From: Deltaproteobacteria bacterium
GTDB lineage: Bacteria > Bdellovibrionota > Bdellovibrionia > Bdellovibrionales > Bdellovibrionaceae
Assembly: GCA_013286585.1 (NCBI GenBank)
Contig: JABDFK010000017.1
Location: 1 to 37,556 of the forward strand
Length of the DNA stretch: 37,556 bases
Direction: 5' to 3'
Shown here: positions 16,284-23,504 of the stretch, in pieces
Layout: every line of letters starts with the position of its first letter
Position numbering within the stretch: position 1 is the stretch's first letter
Notes under the pieces: generated by a model
What the model saw: only the letters and a program-made list of their open reading frames with translations
The model's database searches: none
Told to the model about the DNA's origin: nothing
Program-made: the position numbers and the translations under genes

Positions 16284-18514
16284 GAGCTGGATTGTCTGGA
16301 AACTCCCATCACACCTTTGATTTTCTGCAATTGCAAAATCACGTTGTTGAGCTGGGAAAGATTTTTCACGCCGACCTCAAAAGTGGAAATAGCTTTTTTA
16401 TCCCTGGTGGTACGGATGTTGGCATTGGTGATGTTCATGCCTTCCATAGAGAAAGCCTCTGACATCATTTTTAGTAAGCCTGGAGTATCCTGCGAAACCA
16501 CTTGAATGTGAACCGTGCGTTCTTGTTGTTGCTCGGAGTTGGGATTGTTCCACTCGACCTCCACCCGGCGCATTTGATCAAACTCGAAAGCTTTGCGGCA
16601 GTCCGAGCGATGCACGGTAACGCCGCGGCCGCGGGTGATGAAACCGACGATGGGATCCCCTGGAATGGGAGCACAGCATTTGGCGAAATAAACCAATACG
16701 TCATCCATTCCGCCGACTGAAATCAGAGAGCCCGATTTTTTTATTCTTTGCGCCGCGGACTTAAAAACTTTTTGGATGAAATTGGGATCTTTTTTATCTT
16801 CGGCGGTCGGTTGCCGCGCGACAGAAGTGTGCAGGTCTGGCGCAATTCGCTCGAGCACATTTTTTGGCTCTAGCTTGCCATAACCGACGCGCACCAGAAC
16901 CTCTTCATCGTCATGGATGCCGAAATCTTTTTTCAGCTTCTCCATCATCTCGCCTTTGAGATATTTGGTGGCGGATGCCCCATATTTTCTAAATTCCCGA
17001 TCCATCAATTCTTTTCCTAGGATCAGAGAACGCTTACGCTGCTCTTCTTTGACAAAATTGCGAATCCTTGATTGGGCACGATTGGTGACGCAAATTTTTA
17101 ACCAGTCTTTCGACGGCTGCTGAGTGGCCGATGTCACTATTTCGATGGTGTCCCCATTTTGCATTTGGTGTTTCAGCGGCACCATGCGTCCGTTGATTCT
17201 GGCGCCCACACAATGATTGCCCACGTCCGAGTGAATGGAGTAAGCGAAATCCAGCGGCGTCGCCCCCTCTGGAAACTCGCGCACGTCGCCTTTTGGAGTG
17301 AACACGTAAATTTCACTTTCAAACAAATCTGTTTTGACCGTATCCAAAAATTCTTCCGAGTTGTGCACCTGCTGATTCCAATTCACCAGATCTTTCAGCC
17401 ACTCGAATTTTTGTGCGGTCTCATCATTGATGCTGCCGCGCTCTTTGTAACGCCAGTGGGCCGCGACCCCACGCTCGGCCACTAAATGCATTTCTTTGGT
17501 GCGGATTTGAATTTCGATGCGCTCCCCGCCAGGACCGATCACCGTGGTATGCAGCGAGCGATAGTTGTTCGTCTTGGGCATGGCGATGAAATCTTTGAAG
17601 CGACCTGGGATCGGTTTCCACAGATGATGGATGTGACCTAAAACTTCATAGCACTGAGGCAAATTGTCCACTAGAACACGAAAGGCCAAAACATCGTAAA
17701 CCTGATTGTAATCGATCGAACGATTTTGCATTTTTCGATAGATCGACCACAAATGCTTCGACCGACCCTGAATTTCAAAATCTTTAAAACTCGAAGTGCC
17801 AAGTTCCTTGGTGATCATGCGCTTCACTTCATCGATGTACTGCGAATGATCTTTCTCTGTCTTTTGCACCAACTGCGAAAGTTCATAGAACATGTCTGGA
17901 CGATAAAAACGAAATGCCAAGTCTTCGAGTTCAATCTTCAGCGCACTGATACCCATACGACTGGCTAGCGGACAGTAAATCTCTAGCGTTTCAAGAGCAA
18001 TGCGCGCCTGCTTTTCGTAGGCCATGTGATTGAGCGTGCGCATGTTGTGCAAGCGATCCGCAAGCTTCACCAAAATCACGCGGACGTCTTTCCCCATGGC
18101 CACGATCATCTTGCGAATATTTTCGCCCTGACGTTCCGTGGAAGTTTTAAACTGCATTTTCGAAATTTTGGTCACACCATCGACAAGGGCTGCGACAGTG
18201 TCGCCAAACTCTCGGCGAATGTCTTCAACCGTGGCGTGAGTGTCTTCCACCGTGTCATGCAAAAGTCCTGTGATGATGGAGTCGATGTCCAAATGCAGAT
18301 CTGCTAAAATTCCGGCGACATTGAGAGGATGGGAAATGTAGGGCTCGCCACTTCGGCGAATTTGGCCTTCGTGCATGCGCTCAGAAAAATGGTAAGCCTT
18401 ATCAACGATGGCCAAATCGGCATTGGGATAATAGGAAAGAATGCGGCGATTCAAATCCTCAACACTTCGAAGCTGCTTGTCTGATAACCGATCGCCTGCG
18501 GCAAAGTTAGCCAT
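16280..18514 (-). CDS. Bifunctional (p)ppGpp synthetase/hydrolase Rel
   Basis: 744 residues with the full long RSH layout. The HD hydrolase domain has HPLNVAGIL and GLLHDTVEDT (His86-Asp87), so hydrolysis is probably active. The synthetase domain has GRFKDFIAMPKTNNYRSLHT and the RFKD form typical of bifunctional Rel/SpoT rather than RelA. A TGS domain (IYVFTPKGDVREFP) and a C-terminal ACT domain (TVHIQVVSQDTPGLLKMMSEAF) follow. It makes and breaks the stringent-response alarmone on ribosomes. It is the last gene of yicC-gmk-rpoZ-rel. Its stop TAG shares bases with the TAA of the opposing RCC1 gene, so no terminator can separate them. The symbol could be rel or spoT. Confidence 0.96.
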   Translation of the reverse strand: MANFAAGDRLSDKQLRSVEDLNRRILSYYPNADLAIVDKAYHFSERMHEGQIRRSGEPYISHPLNVAGILADLHLDIDSIITGLLHDTVEDTHATVEDIRREFGDTVAALVDGVTKISKMQFKTSTERQGENIRKMIVAMGKDVRVILVKLADRLHNMRTLNHMAYEKQARIALETLEIYCPLASRMGISALKIELEDLAFRFYRPDMFYELSQLVQKTEKDHSQYIDEVKRMITKELGTSSFKDFEIQGRSKHLWSIYRKMQNRSIDYNQVYDVLAFRVLVDNLPQCYEVLGHIHHLWKPIPGRFKDFIAMPKTNNYRSLHTTVIGPGGERIEIQIRTKEMHLVAERGVAAHWRYKERGSINDETAQKFEWLKDLVNWNQQVHNSEEFLDTVKTDLFESEIYVFTPKGDVREFPEGATPLDFAYSIHSDVGNHCVGARINGRMVPLKHQMQNGDTIEIVTSATQQPSKDWLKICVTNRAQSRIRNFVKEEQRKRSLILGKELMDREFRKYGASATKYLKGEMMEKLKKDFGIHDDEEVLVRVGYGKLEPKNVLERIAPDLHTSVARQPTAEDKKDPNFIQKVFKSAAQRIKKSGSLISVGGMDDVLVYFAKCCAPIPGDPIVGFITRGRGVTVHRSDCRKAFEFDQMRRVEVEWNNPNSEQQQERTVHIQVVSQDTPGLLKMMSEAFSMEGMNITNANIRTTRDKKAISTFEVGVKNLSQLNNVILQLQKIKGVMGVSRQSSS

Positions 18515-18612
18515 TGGATAATATTAACTATTTAGGGGAAGTTTGTCTCTGCTTTGTCTGCGCAAGACCTGGGAATTGCAAGACTTCGGACTAAAGCCCG
18601 AGGCCCACCGGC

Positions 18613-18855
18613 CTACTTGTTCAAATCTTTTTCGATTTGCAGCTCAGGAGTTCCGCGCTCAGAACCACCATAATTGAAAGCCACGTTGCCGATAGCGACT
18701 TCGCGAAGGGCGCCAACGATGTATTTGTTGCCTTTGGTGGCCACAGTCATCTCGGAACCTTTTAGAAGTTGTTTAGCACGCTTTGCAACCAGCAAGACCA
18801 AGGCAAAACGATTGGGAACTTTTTCTAAACAATCTTCAACGGTCACGCGAGCCAT
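18613..18855 (-). CDS. rpoZ: RNA polymerase omega subunit
   Basis: 80 residues beginning [30 protein letters not shown], the conserved omega N-terminus, with [15 protein letters not shown] following. Omega binds the beta' subunit, aids polymerase assembly and in many bacteria forms part of a ppGpp site. The ATG has GGGAG five bases before it. It sits between gmk (43 bases upstream) and rel (98 bases downstream), the conserved order in many Proteobacteria, which fits a shared stringent-response operon. Confidence 0.96.
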   Translation of the reverse strand: MARVTVEDCLEKVPNRFALVLLVAKRAKQLLKGSEMTVATKGNKYIVGALREVAIGNVAFNYGGSERGTPELQIEKDLNK

Positions 18856-18898
18856 GGATACTCCCTTGGTTACAACGAAGCCTCGGTTCTACTGTAAT

Positions 18899-19474
18899 TT
18901 ATAGCAGTTCAGCAATGATTTTCTTAAAGAGAGCATAGGAAGCTTCGAAGTCGTCGTTGACCACCTGAAAGTTGAACTCTCCCACTCGGGAAATCTCTTT
19001 TTCAGCGTTGCTCATTCGCACCTCTAGGTCGGCGGGCACTTTTCCATCACGCTTGATGACTCGACGACGCAGCTCGTCAATACTGGGCGGTAGGATGAAT
19101 ATGGACTTTGATTCGGGGTATTTGCGGCGGAAGGTCTCGGCGCCCTGGACATCCACATCCATGATCACGCATTTTCCCTGAGCCCAAGCTTTTTCCAACT
19201 GGTCGCCAGGCGTGCCGTAATAATTTTGGTGGACCTTGGCGTGTTCGACGAAAAAATTTTTCTCCAGCAAGCGCTGAAACTCTTCAACGTTGATGAAATG
19301 GTAGGGATGACCTTCGCTCTCTCCCCGGCGCATGGGCCGAGTGGTGCAGGTGATGACGTCCACCAACCTTGGATCTTCTTTGCTGATGCGCTCGACGAAA
19401 CTGCTTTTCCCCGCGCCGGAAGGTGCGGCGACGATGATCATCTTAGTGCGGGTGGAGCGCGAATCATTCGACAT
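18899..19474 (-). CDS. gmk: Guanylate kinase
   Basis: 191 residues. It phosphorylates GMP to GDP with ATP in the cytoplasm. The P-loop APSGAGKSS (Lys23) follows a short N-terminal extension; the GMP-binding part has TCTTRPMRRGESEGHPYHF, and the lid region HQNYYGTP comes after. The length is normal. The start ATG at 19474 lies 11 bases inside the end of yicC, in another frame, so translation is coupled; the ribosome site is weak. An internal Met at residue 12, just before IIVAAPSG, is a less likely start. Confidence 0.96.
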   Translation of the reverse strand: MSNDSRSTRTKMIIVAAPSGAGKSSFVERISKEDPRLVDVITCTTRPMRRGESEGHPYHFINVEEFQRLLEKNFFVEHAKVHQNYYGTPGDQLEKAWAQGKCVIMDVDVQGAETFRRKYPESKSIFILPPSIDELRRRVIKRDGKVPADLEVRMSNAEKEISRVGEFNFQVVNDDFEASYALFKKIIAELL

Positions 19475-20345
19475 TTTGAACTTGCTCTCTCAGTCTCTCA
19501 ATGAGTGTCTTAGCCTGTACCACGATTTGCGTGAGCTTGGAAACACTGGATTTCGAACCGATGGTGTTCACCTCGCGCAGCAATTCTTGAGTGTAAAAAT
19601 CCAGCTTCTTACCCATGGGTTCGTTGATGTGCAAAAGCTGCCGATAGTTGCGAATGTGCTCTTTTAAGCGACTGAGTTCTTCGTTGATGTCGGATTTTTC
19701 CAGCTGCATAACGACTTCTTGCGATAGCCTTGCCGAGTCAATCTCTACCCCACTCATGCGGGCTTTGATTTTTTGCTCGAAACGCGCCGACAGATTTTGG
19801 TTCACTTCTTCACGAACTCCTTGCACATCATTGACTTCCTTTTCTAGCGATTTTAGCAAGGTTTCGAGGTCACCACGCAGACCCCGGCCTTCCCGCAACC
19901 GCTCTTGATCGGCCGCCGCACAAGCTTTCTTCATAGCCACAAGCAGTGCTTTCTTTTCGTCCAAGGAAGGGCCGGTGGACTCATCCAGGCGAATCACATC
20001 GGGCATTCTGGCGATGGTCTCAACGCCAATTCCCTGCGCCGTGGTGCGGAGTTCTTTGGCGATGGTCAAATAGGCCTGATGATATTTTTTGGCCAGGTCC
20101 TTGTTCACCACCACTTGCGCCAAAGTCACGCCAGGCTTGGATTTTCGGCTAACAAAAATATCCAAAGTGCCGCGCTCAAAATGTTCGCCGATGATTTTCT
20201 TTAAGTCCGACTCAAACGGGATGAACTCCCGGGGAAGGTGAAATCGATGCTCCAAGAAACGGCCGTTCACCGCGCGCAGGCTCACTTCAATAAGGCTTTG
20301 TGAAGATTGGGACTTTCCCAATCCGAAACCAGTCATGCTCTTCAT
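19464..20345 (-). CDS. yicC: YicC family endoribonuclease-like protein
   Basis: 293 residues, full length for YicC/YloC. It begins MKSMTGFGLGKSQ, the family hallmark, with the YicC N-terminal domain to about residue 160 and the DUF1732 C-terminal domain containing DINEELSRLKEHIRNYRQLL and EPMGKKLDFYTQELLREVNTIGSKS. In E. coli YicC acts in RNA turnover as an endoribonuclease, by established reports. First gene of the yicC-gmk-rpoZ-rel operon, with a candidate promoter only six bases before its ATG and no clear ribosome site. Confidence 0.95.
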   Translation of the reverse strand: MKSMTGFGLGKSQSSQSLIEVSLRAVNGRFLEHRFHLPREFIPFESDLKKIIGEHFERGTLDIFVSRKSKPGVTLAQVVVNKDLAKKYHQAYLTIAKELRTTAQGIGVETIARMPDVIRLDESTGPSLDEKKALLVAMKKACAAADQERLREGRGLRGDLETLLKSLEKEVNDVQGVREEVNQNLSARFEQKIKARMSGVEIDSARLSQEVVMQLEKSDINEELSRLKEHIRNYRQLLHINEPMGKKLDFYTQELLREVNTIGSKSSVSKLTQIVVQAKTLIERLREQVQNVE

Positions 20346-20351
20346 CTTTTT

Positions 20352-20380
20352 ATTCTTGTGGTCCCTGGATTTTCAGTCAA
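20352..20380 (-). promoter_or_regulatory. Candidate promoter for the yicC-gmk-rpoZ-rel operon
   Basis: On the minus strand TTGACT (20380-20375), 17 bases, then AAGAAT (20357-20352), followed by six bases and the yicC ATG. The -35 fits at five of six positions and the -10 at four. Initiation at normal spacing would fall at or beside the start codon, giving a leaderless or nearly leaderless message. Confidence 0.4.
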
Positions 20381-20465
20381 AGTTTTTTCTTGCAAAGCGT
20401 TGGCCGATCCTGCAAATATCCAGACGAAGGTCTGCGTCGTAGGCCTTAATTTCTAAGGAGTATCA

Positions 20466-21902
20466 ATGAGTAAGCACGTATTGCCAAAGGATCAACCGCA
20501 TTTCTTTGGTCACCCGATCGGCCTTTTCGTTTTGTTCTTCACAGAAATGTGGGAGCGCTTTTCATATTACGGCATGCGTGGCTTGTTGAAACTCTACATG
20601 GTGAATTACTTGTTTGTGACTTCCCGACAAGTGCTTCAAGGCGGAGACGCGAAAAGTCCCGGCGACCCTCTTCATGTTTGGGGATGGGAAACGATTCATA
20701 ACTTGATCGATTCCAATCCGGGAACTCCGATTGGAGCACACGCTTCGGTCATTTACGGCTGGTACACAGGCTTCGTATATCTGACTCCGGTCATTGGCGG
20801 ATACATCGCCGATCGTTACTGGGGACAACGTAAAACTGTTTTTGTCGGCGGAATTTTGATGGCCCTTGGTCACTTCGTCATGGCTGCGGAAAACATGTTT
20901 TTCTTGGCTCTGTTGTTGTTGATCATCGGAAATGGCGCTTTCAAGCCGAACATTTCAACGCAAGTAGGAAATCTGTACGAGCCCGGCGATTCTCGTCGTG
21001 ACGGAGCCTTCACGATCTTTTACATGGGCATTAACTTGGGTGCGTTCTTGTGCAACCTGGTCTGCGGAACTCTGGCTGCCACGGTCGGTTGGCATTATGG
21101 TTTCGGCGCTGCTGGAATTGGAATGGTCATCGGTCTCGTGGTTTATTTCTTCGGCCAAAAATATTTGGCTCCAGAAACAGTTGGTGCTTCCGTCGCCAAG
21201 AAAACTGTGACCGAGGACGAAAAAGGCCCTCGCGATCATCATCCATTGAGCGCCACTGAAAAACGTGCGGTTTGGGCTTTGATCGGTCTTTGTCTTTTGA
21301 ACATCGTATTCTGGGCTGTGTATGAGCAGCAGGGAAATACTATGCAGACTTGGGCGGATGAAAGAACCATTTGGCCAACTGTTTTGGGCTTCCAAATTCC
21401 AGCCACTTGGTTTCAGTCGTTCAACCCATTGTTCATCTTTATTTTGGCTCCGCTGCTGGACATGTTTTGGATTCGCCAAGCTAAAAACGGCAAAGAGCCT
21501 TCGAGCGTTGGCAAGATGGCCATCGGTGCTATCATCCTGGGACTTTCCTTCATCGTCATGGTGATCGGCGCGACTCTCATGGGCACCGATAAAGGCAGCT
21601 GGTTCTGGCCCGTATTCTGTACATTGCTACTCACAGTCGGAGAATTGTACTTGTCACCGATCGGTCTGTCTTTGGTGACCAAAGTGTCGCCAATGCGAAT
21701 CGTCTCGTTGATGATGGGTATGTGGCTGATGTCGAGTTTCTTCGGAAACATTTTGTCGGGCTATATCGGCTTGCTCTATGAGAAAAACATCCTGACTCCG
21801 GTGGGATTCTTCTGGTTCCTCACTGCTTTAGGTGTGGCGACAGGATTGTCGATCTGGGCATTTTCGAAACCGCTGAAGAAAGCCATGGGGAATCCTGCTT
21901 AG
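20466..21902 (+). CDS. POT family proton-dependent oligopeptide transporter
   Basis: 478 residues, an inner-membrane peptide/proton symporter of the PTR2/POT branch of the major facilitator superfamily. The signature EMWERFSYYGMRGLL is near the N-terminus (the ExxERxxxY proton/peptide motif); YTGFVYLTPVIGGYIADRYWGQRKT follows, then FYMGINLGAFL, and EQQGNTMQTWADE mid-protein. About 12 or more hydrophobic spans are visible. The start ATG has AAGGAG six bases before. It diverges from yicC. Peptide uptake fits an organism that digests protein outside the cell. The hairpin element copy B starts 22 bases after the stop. Confidence 0.95.
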   Translation: MSKHVLPKDQPHFFGHPIGLFVLFFTEMWERFSYYGMRGLLKLYMVNYLFVTSRQVLQGGDAKSPGDPLHVWGWETIHNLIDSNPGTPIGAHASVIYGWYTGFVYLTPVIGGYIADRYWGQRKTVFVGGILMALGHFVMAAENMFFLALLLLIIGNGAFKPNISTQVGNLYEPGDSRRDGAFTIFYMGINLGAFLCNLVCGTLAATVGWHYGFGAAGIGMVIGLVVYFFGQKYLAPETVGASVAKKTVTEDEKGPRDHHPLSATEKRAVWALIGLCLLNIVFWAVYEQQGNTMQTWADERTIWPTVLGFQIPATWFQSFNPLFIFILAPLLDMFWIRQAKNGKEPSSVGKMAIGAIILGLSFIVMVIGATLMGTDKGSWFWPVFCTLLLTVGELYLSPIGLSLVTKVSPMRIVSLMMGMWLMSSFFGNILSGYIGLLYEKNILTPVGFFWFLTALGVATGLSIWAFSKPLKKAMGNPA

Positions 21903-21924
21903 GGATTTCCTTTCCAAGCGCGGG

Positions 21925-22068
21925 TGAATTGTTGGAGGGTCTTTTGGGTCCAGTTCCGGGGCCCACCCTTCCTGGGTTCACCTGCATTTTTTATCGGGTA
22001 CGATAAAAAAACGCGTCACGCTTGCAGGAGCGCCCTACACTGGACCCAAAAGACCCTCCAACAATTCA
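21925..22068 (+). repeat. Hairpin element copy B: 30-bp perfect outer stem around the conserved core
   Basis: Bases 21925-21954 are the exact reverse complement of 22039-22068 (30 bp). The enclosed 84-base core matches the reverse complement of the core at 5584-5670 over about 80 bases, with one length change and about four substitutions. Visible folds: ACCC...GGGT near 21965-21977; CCTGCA (21981-21986) with TGCAGG (22023-22028); TTTTTTATCG (21987-21996) with CGATAAAAAA (22001-22010) around GGTA; a side segment ACGCGTCACGCT at 22011-22022; and GGGC/GCCC at the core ends. It lies between the POT gene and the convergent kinase gene; the kinase stop codon is the last three bases of the right arm. 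It may serve as a terminator for both. Confidence 0.9.
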
Positions 22069-22641
22069 CAGTGCTTGAAATGAAGATCCTGTGATTAATA
22101 GCGACAACTCTTTCGGGGAGCGCATTCTGTATACTTTGATGTGAGCGGATCTGGGTTCATCCAGTAGGTTCGCCAGAAATTTCCTCATTGCCCAGTACTG
22201 TATTATATTTGACCATAGAATTGATTGAGTTGAGAAATATTGGCGCATGATGGTCTCTCTGTTTTCGCCGCATATTTTTTCTTTGGTTATAAAAATTCGG
22301 AGAAACGTGCGTTTTGAAATTCGATAGATAATCAGAGGCAACGAGTAATCCAGCCAAATCACCACGTCTAGATCATGCCAAAAAACTTCTCGAACTGGAG
22401 TTCCTCCGTCAACGATCCAGCCCACGTTGCCGTCAATTTCAGTCTTAACATTTTCACTGAACTCCTTGTCTGATGACTCTGTCCAATTGGGTTTCCAAAA
22501 TACGGCATCCAGCTCAATTCGTTTTAGGCCGTAGGTTTGTGACAGATATTTTGCGAGTGTGGTTTTTCCAGATCCTGCGGATCCCACGATATTGATTTTT
22601 GAATTGGAATTTAAATGAAGGCCTTCCGTGCGCCCTACCAT
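22066..22641 (-). CDS. P-loop kinase, adenylate-kinase/FlaR-like, unknown substrate
   Basis: 191 residues. The P-loop GSAGSGKTTLAKYLS comes right after the first strand (INIVG), followed by RIELDAVFWKPNW and GWIVDGG, then a charged helical part RISKRTFLRIFITKEKICGENRE and a C-terminus ending in SLLITGSSFQAL. This pattern (LD.ixw.p.W plus VDGg) is shared by small kinases annotated as DNA topology modulation protein or AAA_17/18 nucleoside-kinase-like; the substrate is unknown. The frame is open far upstream within miaA, but ATG at 22641 overlaps the miaA stop and precedes the fold by few residues, so it was chosen. Its many ATA and A/T-ending codons look unlike miaA and mutL. Its stop lies in the outer arm of hairpin element B. 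Confidence 0.75.
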   Translation of the reverse strand: MVGRTEGLHLNSNSKINIVGSAGSGKTTLAKYLSQTYGLKRIELDAVFWKPNWTESSDKEFSENVKTEIDGNVGWIVDGGTPVREVFWHDLDVVIWLDYSLPLIIYRISKRTFLRIFITKEKICGENRETIMRQYFSTQSILWSNIIQYWAMRKFLANLLDEPRSAHIKVYRMRSPKELSLLITGSSFQAL

Positions 22642-23504
22642 CGGATGCTGGGATCCCTTTGAAACCAGGTCTTTTGTTTTTTCGCCAATTTCATCGTGTT
22701 CATGATGATTTTTTCTTCTAGAGTTTCCGGCGTTGAGATTTCTTCGGAGCCATCTAAAAATTGATTCACTTCTTTGTAGCCAACACTTTCCATCGGGGCC
22801 CATTGCCGCAAGCCTTGGTCTCTGAGGGATTTGACCTCTTGGATGAGGCCTTCATCCAGCATAGCCCGTGTTCGCTTTTGGATTTTTGGTAGCAGTTCTT
22901 CGCGACTGATCTGGATTCCTACTTTTTCTAGGGGCCACGGGAATTTGTTGGACTGGTTTTCGAATTCGGTTTGAATTTGCGTCAGGGTTTTCCCCTGTGT
23001 GAGCATCAGCTCCATGGCTCGGATTAGGCGGTAATGGTCGTTCGGGAAGATTCTCTGGGCGGCCACGGGATCGCGGGCTTTGAAATCCTCGTAGAGGGCT
23101 TTTGCGCCTTCTTCGGTCTCTGTCTGCTTCTGCAATTTTTCGCGGACCTCGGGATTTTCGCCGCCGACGTCGAACATTCCTTTTTCGATGGCTTGGAAAT
23201 AAAATCCGGTGCCACCGACCACTAAGACCTCATTGAAATCATTTTTGATTTGCTCCATGAGGCCGTAGAAATCTCTGCAGTATTGGCCAGCTGTGATTTT
23301 TTCACCCGGGGGGACGTAGGCGTAGAGAAAATGGGGTGCTAACGCCATCTCTACAGGCGTTGGAAGTGCTGAGCCTATCCGCAAGCCTTGGTAGACTTGC
23401 ACGCTGTCGCAATTGACGATGGCCGAGGAATTCTTTTGGGCTCGCTCTAGTGCATATTTGGATTTGCCAGAGGCTGTGCACCCAACGACGAAGACGACCT
23501 TCAC
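22635..23504 (-). CDS. miaA: tRNA dimethylallyltransferase MiaA
   Basis: 289 residues. It adds dimethylallyl to N6 of A37 in tRNAs reading U-starting codons. The P-loop VVGCTASGKSKYAL is at the N-terminus, followed by NCDSVQVYQGLRIGSALPT (family form DSxQVYxGxxIGTAKP), VVGGTGFYFQAI, and the C-terminal KRTRAMLDEGLIQEV and GYKEVNQFLDG. The frame is open upstream, but GTG at 23504 begins VKVVFVVG and overlaps the mutL stop as GTGA, so I take it as the start. It follows mutL, a widely conserved pairing. Confidence 0.95.
   Translation of the reverse strand: MKVVFVVGCTASGKSKYALERAQKNSSAIVNCDSVQVYQGLRIGSALPTPVEMALAPHFLYAYVPPGEKITAGQYCRDFYGLMEQIKNDFNEVLVVGGTGFYFQAIEKGMFDVGGENPEVREKLQKQTETEEGAKALYEDFKARDPVAAQRIFPNDHYRLIRAMELMLTQGKTLTQIQTEFENQSNKFPWPLEKVGIQISREELLPKIQKRTRAMLDEGLIQEVKSLRDQGLRQWAPMESVGYKEVNQFLDGSEEISTPETLEEKIIMNTMKLAKKQKTWFQRDPSIRW

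Noticed and set aside
18584..18614. Two overlapping small hairpins between rpoZ and rel as an attenuator
   Set aside because: One stem has a mismatch when read as the minus-strand RNA, and both are short. Not enough to support a regulatory call.
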